Origin: an uncultured Eubacteriales bacterium
GTDB lineage: Bacteria > Bacillota > Clostridia > Oscillospirales > CAG-382
Assembly: GCA_934479825.1 (NCBI GenBank)
Contig: CAKSOW010000021.1
Span: 1-47,554 of the forward strand
DNA: 47,554 bases
Direction: 5' to 3'
The notes beneath the pieces are model-generated. The model did not search any database. It had not been told where the DNA came from and saw only the letters and a list, made by a program, of their open reading frames with translations. Positions 1-8,324 of the stretch are shown here, in pieces (within the stretch, counting starts at the first letter, position 1; each line of letters opens with the position of its first letter). The translations under genes were made by a program, and so were the position numbers.

Positions 1-985
1 CTCCTTTTGAATCTTTTTACAATTTGCTCTTGCACTTGACTTGAAAATTCAAGTCTGCAAAAAGAACCAAAAAGCAGACGGGGCTAACGCCCTGCGACCT
101 CGGTTCAAAATTCCGAGCGGTGGATTTTTTGATTAAGTTGCAAGCTTTGCGCTTATCAAGAAATTTTGCGGGAAATTGCAGTCTTGTGCAATATAGCTCG
201 GAAATATTTTGAACCGGTGCGAGACGCGTACTTTACTGCGCAAGGAGTTGTGGGTGTTTATAAAAAGACAAAGTTTGATTTGAGTGGACAGTAGGTTAAG
301 GGAATATAAAAAGGGGAAAGTTTGGTGGGAGGTTGTTTTTTCGCAAACAGAAAGTTATTTGCCGGAAAACAGATAGTTTCGGACAGAATTACATAATTTC
401 AAGTTTTCTGCACACAAAAACATTTTGGATAAATTTCAAAGTTTCTATCAGCTCACATCAATTTCCCTTTTCCACCGCACCAATATAACGTGCAGCTTTT
501 CTTTTAAACCACCGCTTGCGGCGGCAAGCACGCACCGCAATTTCAATTTTGCACAAAACCGGATTCTGCGTTAGCACTGTAATCGCCCTTTTCTACCGGT
601 TCAAAGCCTGAAAGCTGTTTCAGACACGGAAAGCTACAATTTCTATAAAAAGCATGCCTGTGTAGCGCTTTGAACCGAGGTCGCAGGGCGGAGCCCCGGC
701 TGCTTTTTGGTTCTTTTTGCAGAAGCAAAAAGAACATAAAAAACGTCTCTTTTGGTTACTTTTTCGTACAAGCGAAAAAGTAACATTAAAACCGTCCCTT
801 AGGGAAACTTTTCAAAAAAAGAAAAGTTTCCCTAAGAGCCCCTTTCCGGACCTTTCCGGAAAAGAAAGGCATTTCCAAAGTGCCTCTTTGGTTACTTTCG
901 CAAAAGTAACAACGCCTCCCCGGCCGCCCTTTCAGGGCGGCTAACTCACGCTGCCGCGTGAGAATATGTGGGCGGCTATGCCGCC
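1..985 (+). repeat. Interspersed modular hairpin repeat, copy 1
   Basis: Non-coding element, probably cut by or starting near the window edge. The alpha end module lies at about 103-215 and the beta end module at about 599-676. The core marker GGACAGTAGGTTA is near 286. The right arm holds a series of hairpins: GTTCTTTTTGC paired with its complement (710-735), GTTACTTTTTCG paired with its complement (755-784), a TTAGGGAAACTTTTC hairpin near 801-839, and a GTTACTTT hairpin near 890-909. The terminal hairpin GGCGGCTATGCCGCC (971-985) ends exactly one base before the comEC-like stop codon. No ORF is shared between copies, so I treat it as non-coding. Confidence 0.8.
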
Positions 986-2737
986 CTATAAACCTGCCGC
1001 GCGAAGGACCTCTATGGAAACGGAGCATAACACCAATCCCCAGATACACAACAGAATTTTCATGCCGCGTACCTTGGAACACGCCGCAAGAACCGCCAAA
1101 AAATACAGCCCGAAAAACAACACCGACGAGGGCAGTTTTCCGATCCATACCGGCTCAATCCGCGGATATTTCGCAAAATATGCCGCGATCCATAATATCA
1201 GCTTCGTAAAAGACGCAAATACCGTTCCGAAAAATCCGGCGCTCGCCGGTATCAGCGGTACAATTAAGACCGATAGCCACGCAAAAACCAAACAGATCTG
1301 TGCCGGGAATACGCCAAGACACGACGCCATAATATTTCCCAAGCCCACCGAACCGAATACGCTCTGACAGTAAAAATACGTAAATCCATATGCGGCCGCC
1401 GATAAAAGAACCGCCGCCCCCACAAACTTTCTCCCCATGTGTCCGGCAAACCGCGCTTCCATTATCCGGTAAAGCTGGCCTGCAAGCAGAATTCCCGTAC
1501 ACGATAACACCGATAACCGGAATCCGATATCAAACACCGCCTCCGGACGCACCAAACAGATAAACGCCGCGGCAAAAAGAAGAGTTTCCGTACAGCGGCG
1601 CGCGTTTTTGCGCGCCATGCCAAACAGCGTCGCCGTCATCATGATCGCCGCACGCATGGCCGACGGCGTAAAACCGCATAAATACAGATACAGTCCCGAC
1701 GCGGCAAACAGTAATATCAGCCGAAGCTTTCGCCTGCGGACAAGCCATTCTGCCAGAATCGCGGCGCCGCCCAAAACCAAGGAAAAATGCAAACCGGACA
1801 CACATAAAATATGCGTCAATCCGCTGAGCGCAAAATTCTCTTTGTCGCTTTTGGAAAAATCGCCTTTGTCGCCGTATAGTAACCCATACAGCATGGCGCG
1901 GATCTCCTCATAGTTTTCTTTGCCCTGCAAGGTGTCGAGCGCTTTTTCCGCTCCCGAAAACAGTATTTTTCCAAGCTTTTTCCGTCCGGTCTCACTGACA
2001 GCCGCCCCGGCTTTAACCTCCGTTCCGGCAAGAGCATACAGTTCTCCGTACACGCCTTTGGATCTTAACCAGGCACGGCGGTCAAAACTGTTTTCCGTCT
2101 TATCGGACGGTTTCGTGTTCTCCGGAATCCGGAACTTTCCGGTAAACACCAACGTTTCCCCCTGTGCCAACCAATGACCGGTCGTATTCTCGGCATAAAC
2201 CAAAAGCGGCATATCCAATTTCCTGCCATCCATATGCGTTAAACGCACAAAAAGATACCGCGTGGATGAAATCTCCGCGCGGTCAACCACCGCTTCAAAC
2301 ACATGCGGATTTCCCGATTCTTCTGTTTTTTCTGATTCTTTTCTCCCCGTTACAGCGGATATGTCCGAAATGTCCGGTTTGTCCGCCGTTTCTCCGGCAC
2401 ATTCATAGGCAAGCTTTGCGGCATAATCGGTCTGGGAAAGTCTCACCCAGGCGGCACGTGTATATCCGATTCCGATAAACACCAAAAGGCAGACAAAAAG
2501 CTGACACCACGACGTTTTCCGCAAAAAGCCGCTCCCGATACACGCCGCAGCAAGTCCTGCAACCGCCGCTCCGGACAAAATCAAAAACAACCGGCCGTTT
2601 TCGGACAACAGCACAAAACACATGACCGGCACACAGAACAATCCCAACGACAGCGCCGGGAAAAAGAATCCGGCTGTTTCGGTTCGTCCGGTATTTCGGA
2701 TATTTTCATGCTTTTTGACAGACACTCCGACGTTCAT
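986..2737 (-). CDS. comEC: ComEC/Rec2-type competence membrane protein lacking the C-terminal MBL domain
   Basis: Likely the membrane channel that carries single-stranded DNA into the cell during natural transformation. The 583-residue protein has several N-terminal hydrophobic segments, a soluble DUF4131-like stretch around residues 120-230, then the multi-spanning competence domain with the typical stretch GLTHILCVSGLHFSLVLGG near residue 310. Full ComEC proteins usually continue into a metallo-beta-lactamase domain; this one stops after the last membrane segment, with its stop codon abutting the terminal hairpin of repeat copy 1. It may be a natural short form or a truncation caused by the repeat. 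It lies 22 bp after the ECF gene and is probably co-transcribed with it. The start has only a weak ribosome-binding site. Confidence 0.8.
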   Translation of the reverse strand: MNVGVSVKKHENIRNTGRTETAGFFFPALSLGLFCVPVMCFVLLSENGRLFLILSGAAVAGLAAACIGSGFLRKTSWCQLFVCLLVFIGIGYTRAAWVRLSQTDYAAKLAYECAGETADKPDISDISAVTGRKESEKTEESGNPHVFEAVVDRAEISSTRYLFVRLTHMDGRKLDMPLLVYAENTTGHWLAQGETLVFTGKFRIPENTKPSDKTENSFDRRAWLRSKGVYGELYALAGTEVKAGAAVSETGRKKLGKILFSGAEKALDTLQGKENYEEIRAMLYGLLYGDKGDFSKSDKENFALSGLTHILCVSGLHFSLVLGGAAILAEWLVRRRKLRLILLFAASGLYLYLCGFTPSAMRAAIMMTATLFGMARKNARRCTETLLFAAAFICLVRPEAVFDIGFRLSVLSCTGILLAGQLYRIMEARFAGHMGRKFVGAAVLLSAAAYGFTYFYCQSVFGSVGLGNIMASCLGVFPAQICLVFAWLSVLIVPLIPASAGFFGTVFASFTKLILWIAAYFAKYPRIEPVWIGKLPSSVLFFGLYFLAVLAACSKVRGMKILLCIWGLVLCSVSIEVLRAAGL

Positions 2738-2759
2738 AAGCTTATGCCCGAAACCTGCG

Positions 2760-3347
2760 TCAATTCCTGTCTTGCGTCCGATAGGTGCTGATACGCTTTA
2801 ACGTTAACATCAGCGCCGGCAAAAAGACCAGCTGGATCACAATACCCGGCAACCCCGTTCCGATCGAAGCAAACGCGGCGGCAAGGCTGACAGCCTTATG
2901 CGTTACGCCTAATATCTTTACGGCAAACAACGTACATAAGAGATTGACGGTCCGTCCGGCAAACTGTGCCACCAAAACCGTGCAGATGCTCTTGGCAAGC
3001 TCCGGCAAGGGCGTATGGGAAAACATGCGGTAGATGAGGCCGCAGAAAAGGCCGTATGTACCGACTTCAAACATCATAAACGGCACTTTGATAAGAATCG
3101 GCATAGAACCGCCGGTGAGCAAAAAGCTCAAAACCGGTGAAATAACGCCGGTTATCACGCCGGCAAGCGGTCCCATGATGAATCCGGCCGCCATAGCCGG
3201 AATATGCATCGGCAGAAATACCTGTCCGGAAACGGCTCCGAAGAAATGGAACGCCTGCGGCAGCAACGCGCCGAGCGCGCAAAACAGGGCGCAATACGTA
3301 ATATACTGTAATTTTGTGCGAATTTTCTTTTTTTTCATAAAATCCAT
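2760..3347 (-). CDS. ECF transporter S component (substrate-binding membrane subunit)
   Basis: Integral membrane protein of 195 residues with about six hydrophobic segments after a basic N-terminus (MDFMKKKKIRTK). The stretch HIPAMAAGFIMGPLAGVITG followed by a Pro/Ser-rich turn is typical of energy-coupling-factor S components that bind vitamins and pair with EcfA/EcfT. The substrate cannot be told from sequence; no riboswitch or biosynthetic neighbour identifies it. A good ribosome-binding site (GGAAAGGA) precedes the ATG. The comEC-like gene follows after 22 bp. A Spo0A-box heptamer lies about 45 bp upstream of the start, so sporulation or starvation control is possible but unproven. Confidence 0.8.
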   Translation of the reverse strand: MDFMKKKKIRTKLQYITYCALFCALGALLPQAFHFFGAVSGQVFLPMHIPAMAAGFIMGPLAGVITGVISPVLSFLLTGGSMPILIKVPFMMFEVGTYGLFCGLIYRMFSHTPLPELAKSICTVLVAQFAGRTVNLLCTLFAVKILGVTHKAVSLAAAFASIGTGLPGIVIQLVFLPALMLTLKRISTYRTQDRN

Positions 3348-3392
3348 CCTTTCCGGAAATAAATTTCATTTATGATATTCTCTGCCAAATCA

Positions 3393-3399
3393 TTCGACA
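3393..3399 (-). promoter_or_regulatory. Spo0A-box heptamer upstream of the ECF gene and spo0A
   Basis: The minus strand reads TGTCGAA, the core of the Spo0A box (TTTGTCRAA). It lies in the divergent region between the ECF gene and spo0A. On the minus strand it is 16 bp before a TATCAT that could serve as a -10 of the ECF gene, so it could overlap a -35 region. Short motif; binding is inferred. Confidence 0.45.
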
Positions 3400-3466
3400 T
3401 AATCAGACATTTGGTATCCCGAATTCAGACATTTAATATGTTTTTGATAACATAATATTTTTATAT

Positions 3467-3473
3467 TGTCGAA
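3467..3473 (+). promoter_or_regulatory. Spo0A-box heptamer upstream of spo0A
   Basis: TGTCGAA, in the context ATTGTCGAA, matches 8 of 9 positions of the Spo0A box TTTGTCRAA. It is about 200 bp upstream of the spo0A promoter hexamers. It suggests autoregulation by the gene's own product. Confidence 0.5.
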
Positions 3474-3674
3474 TACGGCAGGTTTTTGCAAAATTATTGC
3501 TAAATCATGTAAAAATATATGTACAAGCTATGAAAAACCGATTTTATATGGCATATGATTTGTACCTTTTCGTTTGGTTGAACATGGAAGCTATGCAAAA
3601 AGAACAATAAATTTTAAATTATGATAATTGTTTTTGTAAAAAACGCCTTGAAGCGGCCAAAAGGAGTTTTGCAA

Positions 3675-3703
3675 TTGCATATGCGGAATTTACATAGTAT
3701 ACT
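3675..3703 (+). promoter_or_regulatory. Sigma-A type promoter of spo0A
   Basis: TTGCAT (3675-3680), a 17-bp spacer, then TATACT (3698-3703). It lies about 70 bp before the spo0A start. The spacing is ideal and the -10 matches at 5 of 6 positions. Confidence 0.6.
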
Positions 3704-3774
3704 TAACGTGTTCCCAAAAATGTACAATCCGCAATTAACCATCAATGATTTATTGAACAGAAAAGGTGATAATG

Positions 3775-4560
3775 ATGTCATACACCGGCAATAAGGGACG
3801 CGTTCTGCTTGCCAACACAGACGCGATGTTCCTAAAAGGGTTACGCTCACATCTCGAAGGAGCTGGGTATGAAGTCGTTTTTGAATGCAGCAACGGCAAC
3901 GATGCACTCAAAAAAGCCACCGAACTGCATCCGGATGCACTGATTCTCGGTCTGATGCTTCCGGGAATGGACGGTTCGGAGGTGGTATCTGCCGTAAAAG
4001 CCGCGCATCCCGCCATGGCGCCTGTTTGCATAATCACGACTTCGGTTGCGAATCCTTTGATGTTAGGAGAGGCCTTATCTGCCGGCGCGGAATACTGTAT
4101 TATGCGGCCGTGCGACTATGGCGGATTACTCACCAAGTTACAGAAGGCGCTTACCAAGCGATTATGCACGACAGGAATCGGAACGGCAGGGACAATAGCA
4201 ATGGGTGATCTTGAAGCACAGATAACGGACATGATTCATCAGATCGGTGTTCCGGCGCACATCAAGGGGTATCAATATCTTCGGCGTGCGATTATGATGG
4301 CGGTAGAAGATGAGAAGATTATTGATTCTGTCACCAAGAAGCTATACCCGTCGGTAGCGCGTGTATACGGCACGACGCCATCGAGAGTGGAACGTGCGAT
4401 CCGTCATGCGATTGAAGTAGCGTGGGACAGAGGGGATGTTGACACGATCAACTCCTACTTTGGGTACACGGTACAGAGTTCGCGCGGCAAGCCGACCAAC
4501 AGTGAATTCATAGCGCTAATAGCCGACAAATTACGGCTTCGCGCCAAGATGGCCTGCTAA
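3775..4560 (+). CDS. spo0A: Spo0A-family response regulator with a degenerate phospho-acceptor site
   Basis: Master regulator of entry into sporulation by homology. The C-terminal DNA-binding domain is highly conserved (VPAHIKGYQYLRRAI, SRVERAIRHAIEVAW, SFGYTV-like and PTNSEFIALIADKLRL segments). The N-terminal receiver keeps its general fold pattern, but at the phospho-acceptor position PDALILGLMLPGMDG has Gly (residue 59 from this ATG) where Bacillus Spo0A has Asp (VLDIIMP). The acidic pair ADD is replaced by ANT, and the conserved Lys of LKPFD is Arg (MRPCD). The switch Thr is kept. ATG 3775 follows the AAAGGTG ribosome-binding site at good spacing; ATG 3772 or GTG 3766 are alternatives. 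Identity is firm; loss of phosphorylation is inferred. Confidence 0.93.
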   Translation: MSYTGNKGRVLLANTDAMFLKGLRSHLEGAGYEVVFECSNGNDALKKATELHPDALILGLMLPGMDGSEVVSAVKAAHPAMAPVCIITTSVANPLMLGEALSAGAEYCIMRPCDYGGLLTKLQKALTKRLCTTGIGTAGTIAMGDLEAQITDMIHQIGVPAHIKGYQYLRRAIMMAVEDEKIIDSVTKKLYPSVARVYGTTPSRVERAIRHAIEVAWDRGDVDTINSYFGYTVQSSRGKPTNSEFIALIADKLRLRAKMAC

Positions 4561-4578
4561 GGCAGGCATTTGCGGCAA

Positions 4579-4616
4579 ACGGGGTTTCGCCTACGGGTGA
4601 AACCCCGTCTTGTTTT
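4579..4616 (+). terminator. Rho-independent terminator of spo0A
   Basis: Ten-bp stem ACGGGGTTTC / GAAACCCCGT with a 10-nt loop, followed by a T-rich run (CTTGTTTT). It lies 18 bp after the spo0A stop codon. Confidence 0.8.
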
Positions 4617-4621
4617 CGGTT

Positions 4622-5585
4622 TGCAAAGAAAACCGCCTGAAAAAGGGCGGCGGGGAGCCATGTTACTTTTGCGAAAAGTAAGCAAAGAGGCACTTTGGGA
4701 TTGCCTGTTTTTTCCGGAAAAGCCCGGAAAGAATGCTTTTCGTTTCGCGAAAAGCATAAAAGGGATTTGTAATGTTACTTTTTCGCTTGTACGAAAAAGT
4801 AACCAAAAAGTACACCAGAGGGCTGCGGCCCTCTGGACTCCCGGGGGACGGTTCAAAATTCCGAGCGTGAAAATTACTTGTTAAGCCACAAGCTGTGTGC
4901 CTATCGAGAAATTTTTATGAAAATTTGCAACCTTGTGCCATACAGCTCGGAAATATTTTGAACCGGTGCGAAAGGGTAACTTTACTGCGCAAGGATTTGT
5001 GAGTATTTTTGAAAAGGCAAGGTTTGATTTGGGCAGACAGTAGGTTATGTGTTTTATGAAATGGGTGGTTTTGGTGGAAAATTGCTTTTAAACGGACAGA
5101 AAGCTGTTTTTGAAAAAACGGAAAGTTTTGTGAGAAAGTGCAAAAGCCCAATTTTCTCCACACATGCAAAACCCAGCTTTGCTCCAAGCTTTCTCCCGAA
5201 CCCACACTGTTTCCCTTTTCCACTGCAACAAAGATAACGTGTACTTTCCCTTTTAATCAACTGCTTGCGGCGGCAAGCCTGCACCGCAACTTCGATTTTT
5301 CGCAAAAACCGATTCTGCGCCTGTACCATAGCTCCCCTTTCGCACCGGTTCAAAGCCTGAAAGCTGTTTTAGGCACGAACCGTTTCAATTCCTAAAAAAC
5401 ATCCCTTACTTGCTTTTCGCGAAACGAAAAGCGCTCTATCCAGACTTTTCCGAAAAAGAAAAGCCCTCCCAAACTGCCCCTTTTGTTACTTTTCCGAAAA
5501 GTAACAACGGCTCCCCGGCAGCCCCTGCCGGGGCTGCCACTCACGCTTCGCGTGAGAACCGGTCGGCGGCTGCGCCGCCCTTTTA
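4622..5585 (+). repeat. Interspersed modular hairpin repeat, copy 2
   Basis: Fills the convergent gap between spo0A and the alpha-galactosidase gene. The left arm hairpins are followed by an alpha module (about 4850-4965), a core with AGACAGTAGGTTATGTG near 5036, and a beta module that is truncated: it opens at about 5346 but lacks the closing TTTGAACC half. The right arm ends with a CTCACGC/GCGTGAG hairpin and a GGCGGC/GCCGCC hairpin near 5540-5583. Confidence 0.8.
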
Positions 5586-5606
5586 GGCACTTTGGGGAAA
5601 AGTGCC

Positions 5607-7757
5607 TTATTCAAGCGTCAGCTCAAAATACCGCGCTGTGTAGTCCTTCGGCATGTCGATTGCCAATATCGACGTGTTTTCAAAATAACGGTATTCCGTC
5701 TCGATCGCCGTCGGATAAACATACTTCACCTTGACAGCTTTTCCGCCGAAATATTTCGATAAATCAATCTTGATGACCCGCGCCGCATCTTCAAATTTCC
5801 AGACCGCAAGCGTCATCTTCTTGCCGTCTGCCGATAAAAAGCCTAATGCCGAATGCGTCTTGTCACATAAATTCAGCTTTCCGCACGGCCATACCGGATA
5901 CGACGTATGATTGTGCGAACGGTATGCCTTGTAGACGTCCGTTCCCTCTTTGATAAGCTGTCTGTTGAATTTGTCCGCTTTGTCAATGCGTCCCGACAGA
6001 TACAACACACCGCACAGCGCGTTTATCATGTTGAACGCTGTCTGTTCTCCGTCGGCTAATGCGTCCATACGGGCTTTGTCCGCATAGACATCCATGCCCT
6101 TTTGAATCTCATAAAACGATACCGGATACGGATAAGCCCAGATTCCGGCCTTTTCCGGCATAATGCAGGCCGCATATCCCGACGCAATCGACGGGTTCAG
6201 GTCGTAAAACTCTTGGTCAGACGTGCTCTGCAATTCAAAATGACGCAGCGTTCCGTTGTCGCTTCTCATCGCACCGCTACCGCAGTTCTCAATCTTCATA
6301 TCCGGATGCTTTTTCTTGACCCGGTCAATCAGCACATAAAACGCTTCCGCCGACTTTTTCAAGCCCTCTCCCGGCGATGAACCGCGGATTTCCGCACCGT
6401 ACATGATCGAACGGTTATAGTCGTTCTTGATAAAGCGTGCGCCAAGGTCATACAGCATATCAAAAACGCCCTCGATATAATCGCACTGCTTCTGATCGGT
6501 ATAATCGACAAAGTGTCCGGCCGCGACCGGCGTTCCCCAGCGTTTCAAAATGCCGCCCTCATCGTACATAGGCGTATTCGGGTCAAGCGATTCGATTTCA
6601 AGCCATGCCCCCGGCTGCATGCCCTTGGATTTGATAAGGTCGAAAATACCTTTCAAACCGCCTTTGCCGAATTTCTTTTCACCGAATTCGCGGTCGCCGA
6701 GCGTCCATGCGCCAAGCCCCTTTTCGTACCAGCCGGCATCCAAACAGAACACCTCACAGCCGGCATCGGCCGCCGCGTCGATAAGAGCCGGTAAAGTATG
6801 TTTATCGCCTGCGCCCCAGACGCAGTCCATATAAGTATTGAAACAAGCCGGCGCCTCGCCGTCCCATTTAGCAATGGTCGTCTTGCGGCGTGCTGTCAAA
6901 AGCTGTTTTACGCCGTCCTCAAACGAACCGTTCGTGCAGCCGAACAACGCAGGAGCCGCCGTAAAGGTCTCGCCCGGACGGAGTGTTTTTACAAAGCCGG
7001 TTTCTTCATCGGCCGCATTGGCTTCAAGGAAGAACGTTCCCTCGCCGTCGCCGTGTCCGTTGCGGTTGCCAAGTTCGATGGTCCAGTTGAAGCCGCCCTC
7101 GATTTCCATATACCAGACAAGACCGGTTTCGGTATCCTCCACCGCCACAAGCGGGAAATGCTTGCCGGTACTCCAAGAACCGATCGAGCGCACGCGCCAG
7201 GAGGTCATATCCCAGCTGTGAGCAGTCTGTTTGGTAATGCCGAGTTCAGACAGGCTGTTGATTTTCCATTGGGCTTCGCCCTGCCAATGGGACATGAAAT
7301 GATGCACTTTTATGCGCGAATCGTCCCGATACCATTTGGTCATGCCGCCGCAGGCGACTCCGTTTATCAAAGCAGAGCCGAAGTGGTTGAGCATGACTTT
7401 TTCTTTGCTGATATTTTTTATCGAATTGATCTGTCTGACCGCGTCCGCGCCGGGAATAAAGGACATTTTGACAGTCACTTCAAGTTTGTCGCCGGCACAG
7501 AGATATTTAGCGGTGATTCCGGCTTTATTCTGCTTGAAAGATGTGCATTTTGCGCCCTCATAATGGCTGACAAGCGACGCACAGCCCTCCATGGGAGCGG
7601 TTCCGTCGGTCGTGAGCGAAAGTGTAAAATTAGGCGAAAGCGCAAGATCTTCGGCTTTTACGCGGTCGGTGCTAAGAGCGGACATACGGAGTGTATCGCC
7701 CTCCGAGCCGGTATAGGAAAAGAGCATATTCTGATGTTTTACGGTAAAGTTTTCCAT
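5607..7757 (-). CDS. GH36-type alpha-galactosidase
   Basis: Predicted cytoplasmic hydrolase of terminal alpha-galactosides such as melibiose or raffinose-type sugars; 716 residues, the usual family length, and no signal peptide. An N-terminal beta-rich domain (about 1-290) precedes the TIM-barrel. Visible family motifs are CLDAGWY (about 338-344), GAWLEIE (383-389), IKNDYNR with the likely nucleophile Asp446, ENCGSGAMRSD (490-500), and STSDQ with the likely acid/base Asp514. No transporter or sugar regulator is adjacent, so the natural substrate is open. The closest neighbour upstream is a DtxR-type regulator 71 bp away, which is not an obvious functional partner. Confidence 0.88.
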   Translation of the reverse strand: MENFTVKHQNMLFSYTGSEGDTLRMSALSTDRVKAEDLALSPNFTLSLTTDGTAPMEGCASLVSHYEGAKCTSFKQNKAGITAKYLCAGDKLEVTVKMSFIPGADAVRQINSIKNISKEKVMLNHFGSALINGVACGGMTKWYRDDSRIKVHHFMSHWQGEAQWKINSLSELGITKQTAHSWDMTSWRVRSIGSWSTGKHFPLVAVEDTETGLVWYMEIEGGFNWTIELGNRNGHGDGEGTFFLEANAADEETGFVKTLRPGETFTAAPALFGCTNGSFEDGVKQLLTARRKTTIAKWDGEAPACFNTYMDCVWGAGDKHTLPALIDAAADAGCEVFCLDAGWYEKGLGAWTLGDREFGEKKFGKGGLKGIFDLIKSKGMQPGAWLEIESLDPNTPMYDEGGILKRWGTPVAAGHFVDYTDQKQCDYIEGVFDMLYDLGARFIKNDYNRSIMYGAEIRGSSPGEGLKKSAEAFYVLIDRVKKKHPDMKIENCGSGAMRSDNGTLRHFELQSTSDQEFYDLNPSIASGYAACIMPEKAGIWAYPYPVSFYEIQKGMDVYADKARMDALADGEQTAFNMINALCGVLYLSGRIDKADKFNRQLIKEGTDVYKAYRSHNHTSYPVWPCGKLNLCDKTHSALGFLSADGKKMTLAVWKFEDAARVIKIDLSKYFGGKAVKVKYVYPTAIETEYRYFENTSILAIDMPKDYTARYFELTLE

Positions 7758-7828
7758 AACGGTGTCTCCTGGTTTGTCAATTTGTCAATATTTCAAAGCC
7801 GTTCGCAAGTTTTTTTACGGCGAGCTTT

Positions 7829-8218
7829 TTATTGGATTTCCTTGAAATTTTCCATATGTTCGGCATGTTTTTTTAACGCTTCAAACGTTTGGGCGCTGAT
7901 GACGTGTTCCATCCGGCAAGCGTCTTCGACCGCCGTTTCAGGATCAACGCCGAGTTTGATGAGAAGTCCGGAAAGGAGCGTATGCCGTTCATACATTTTT
8001 TCGGCAATCACTTTTCCCTTATCGGTAAGAGAAATAAAGCCGGTTACGGAATCCATAAGGATATAGCCGTTCTCACGCAGGTTTTTCATGGCGACGCTGA
8101 CGCTGGGTTTGGACAAGTCCAATTCGTTTACAATATCGATCGAGCGGACATTTCCTTTTTTCTTATGGATCATATAGATGGATTCAAGGTAGTTTTCCGC
8201 GGATTCCTGTATTTTCAC
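7829..8218 (-). CDS. DtxR/MntR-family metal-dependent transcriptional regulator
   Basis: Repressor-type regulator of metal homeostasis, 129 residues. Residues 1-65 form the winged helix-turn-helix (IDIVNELDLSKPSVSVAMKNL) and 66-129 the dimerisation and metal-binding helices. The segment EDACRMEHVIS carries Cys101, Glu104 and His105, the arrangement of iron-type DtxR/IdeR rather than the Glu of MntR. The residue equivalent to DtxR Met10 or MntR Asp8 is Asn9; Glu12 and His79 match MntR ligands. The protein lacks the SH3-like C-terminal domain of DtxR. The gene has its own promoter with an inverted repeat near the start site, suggesting autoregulation. No metal transporter is next to it. Confidence 0.85.
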   Translation of the reverse strand: MKIQESAENYLESIYMIHKKKGNVRSIDIVNELDLSKPSVSVAMKNLRENGYILMDSVTGFISLTDKGKVIAEKMYERHTLLSGLLIKLGVDPETAVEDACRMEHVISAQTFEALKKHAEHMENFKEIQ

Positions 8219-8247
8219 GGCGCACAGACCTCCTTTTTAAGAGAATG

Positions 8248-8265
8248 GTATCGATTTTACGATAC
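8248..8265. promoter_or_regulatory. Candidate operator of the DtxR-type regulator
   Basis: Perfect inverted repeat GTATCG-(6 bp)-CGATAC, about 30 bp upstream of the regulator's start codon and just downstream of its -10 hexamer. The position suits autorepression. Not a known DtxR or MntR consensus. Confidence 0.45.
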
Positions 8266-8281
8266 TTGGTATTTATACAGA

Positions 8282-8310
8282 AGTATATCACAAATAAAGT
8301 GAAAAAGCAA
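8282..8310 (-). promoter_or_regulatory. Sigma-A type promoter of the DtxR-type regulator
   Basis: Read on the minus strand: TTGCTT (8305-8310), 17-bp spacer, TATACT (8282-8287), then the inverted repeat at 8248-8265. Confidence 0.55.
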
Positions 8311-8324
8311 GATTTTTATGTCAA

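Larger units (their letters stand above)
3348..3765. other. Divergent intergenic region, ECF gene / spo0A
   Basis: AT-rich spacer of about 420 bp without a repeat element. It holds two Spo0A-box heptamers and a sigma-A type promoter for spo0A. I see no riboswitch or small ORF that I can support. Confidence 0.6.

Noticed and set aside
103..125. GGTTCAAA-type sequences in the end modules resemble a tRNA T-loop.
   Set aside because: No acceptor stem, anticodon arm or D arm can be formed around them; the modules pair as long hairpins instead.
3658..3692. A SigH-like pair AAAGGAGTT and GCGGAATTT upstream of spo0A.
   Set aside because: The spacer is 14 bp instead of 11-12 and one -35 position is off, while a good sigma-A promoter overlaps the site.
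6798..8066. Plus-strand open frame of 422 codons.
   Set aside because: It is antisense to the alpha-galactosidase and DtxR-type genes, spans the gap between them, and has no family features.
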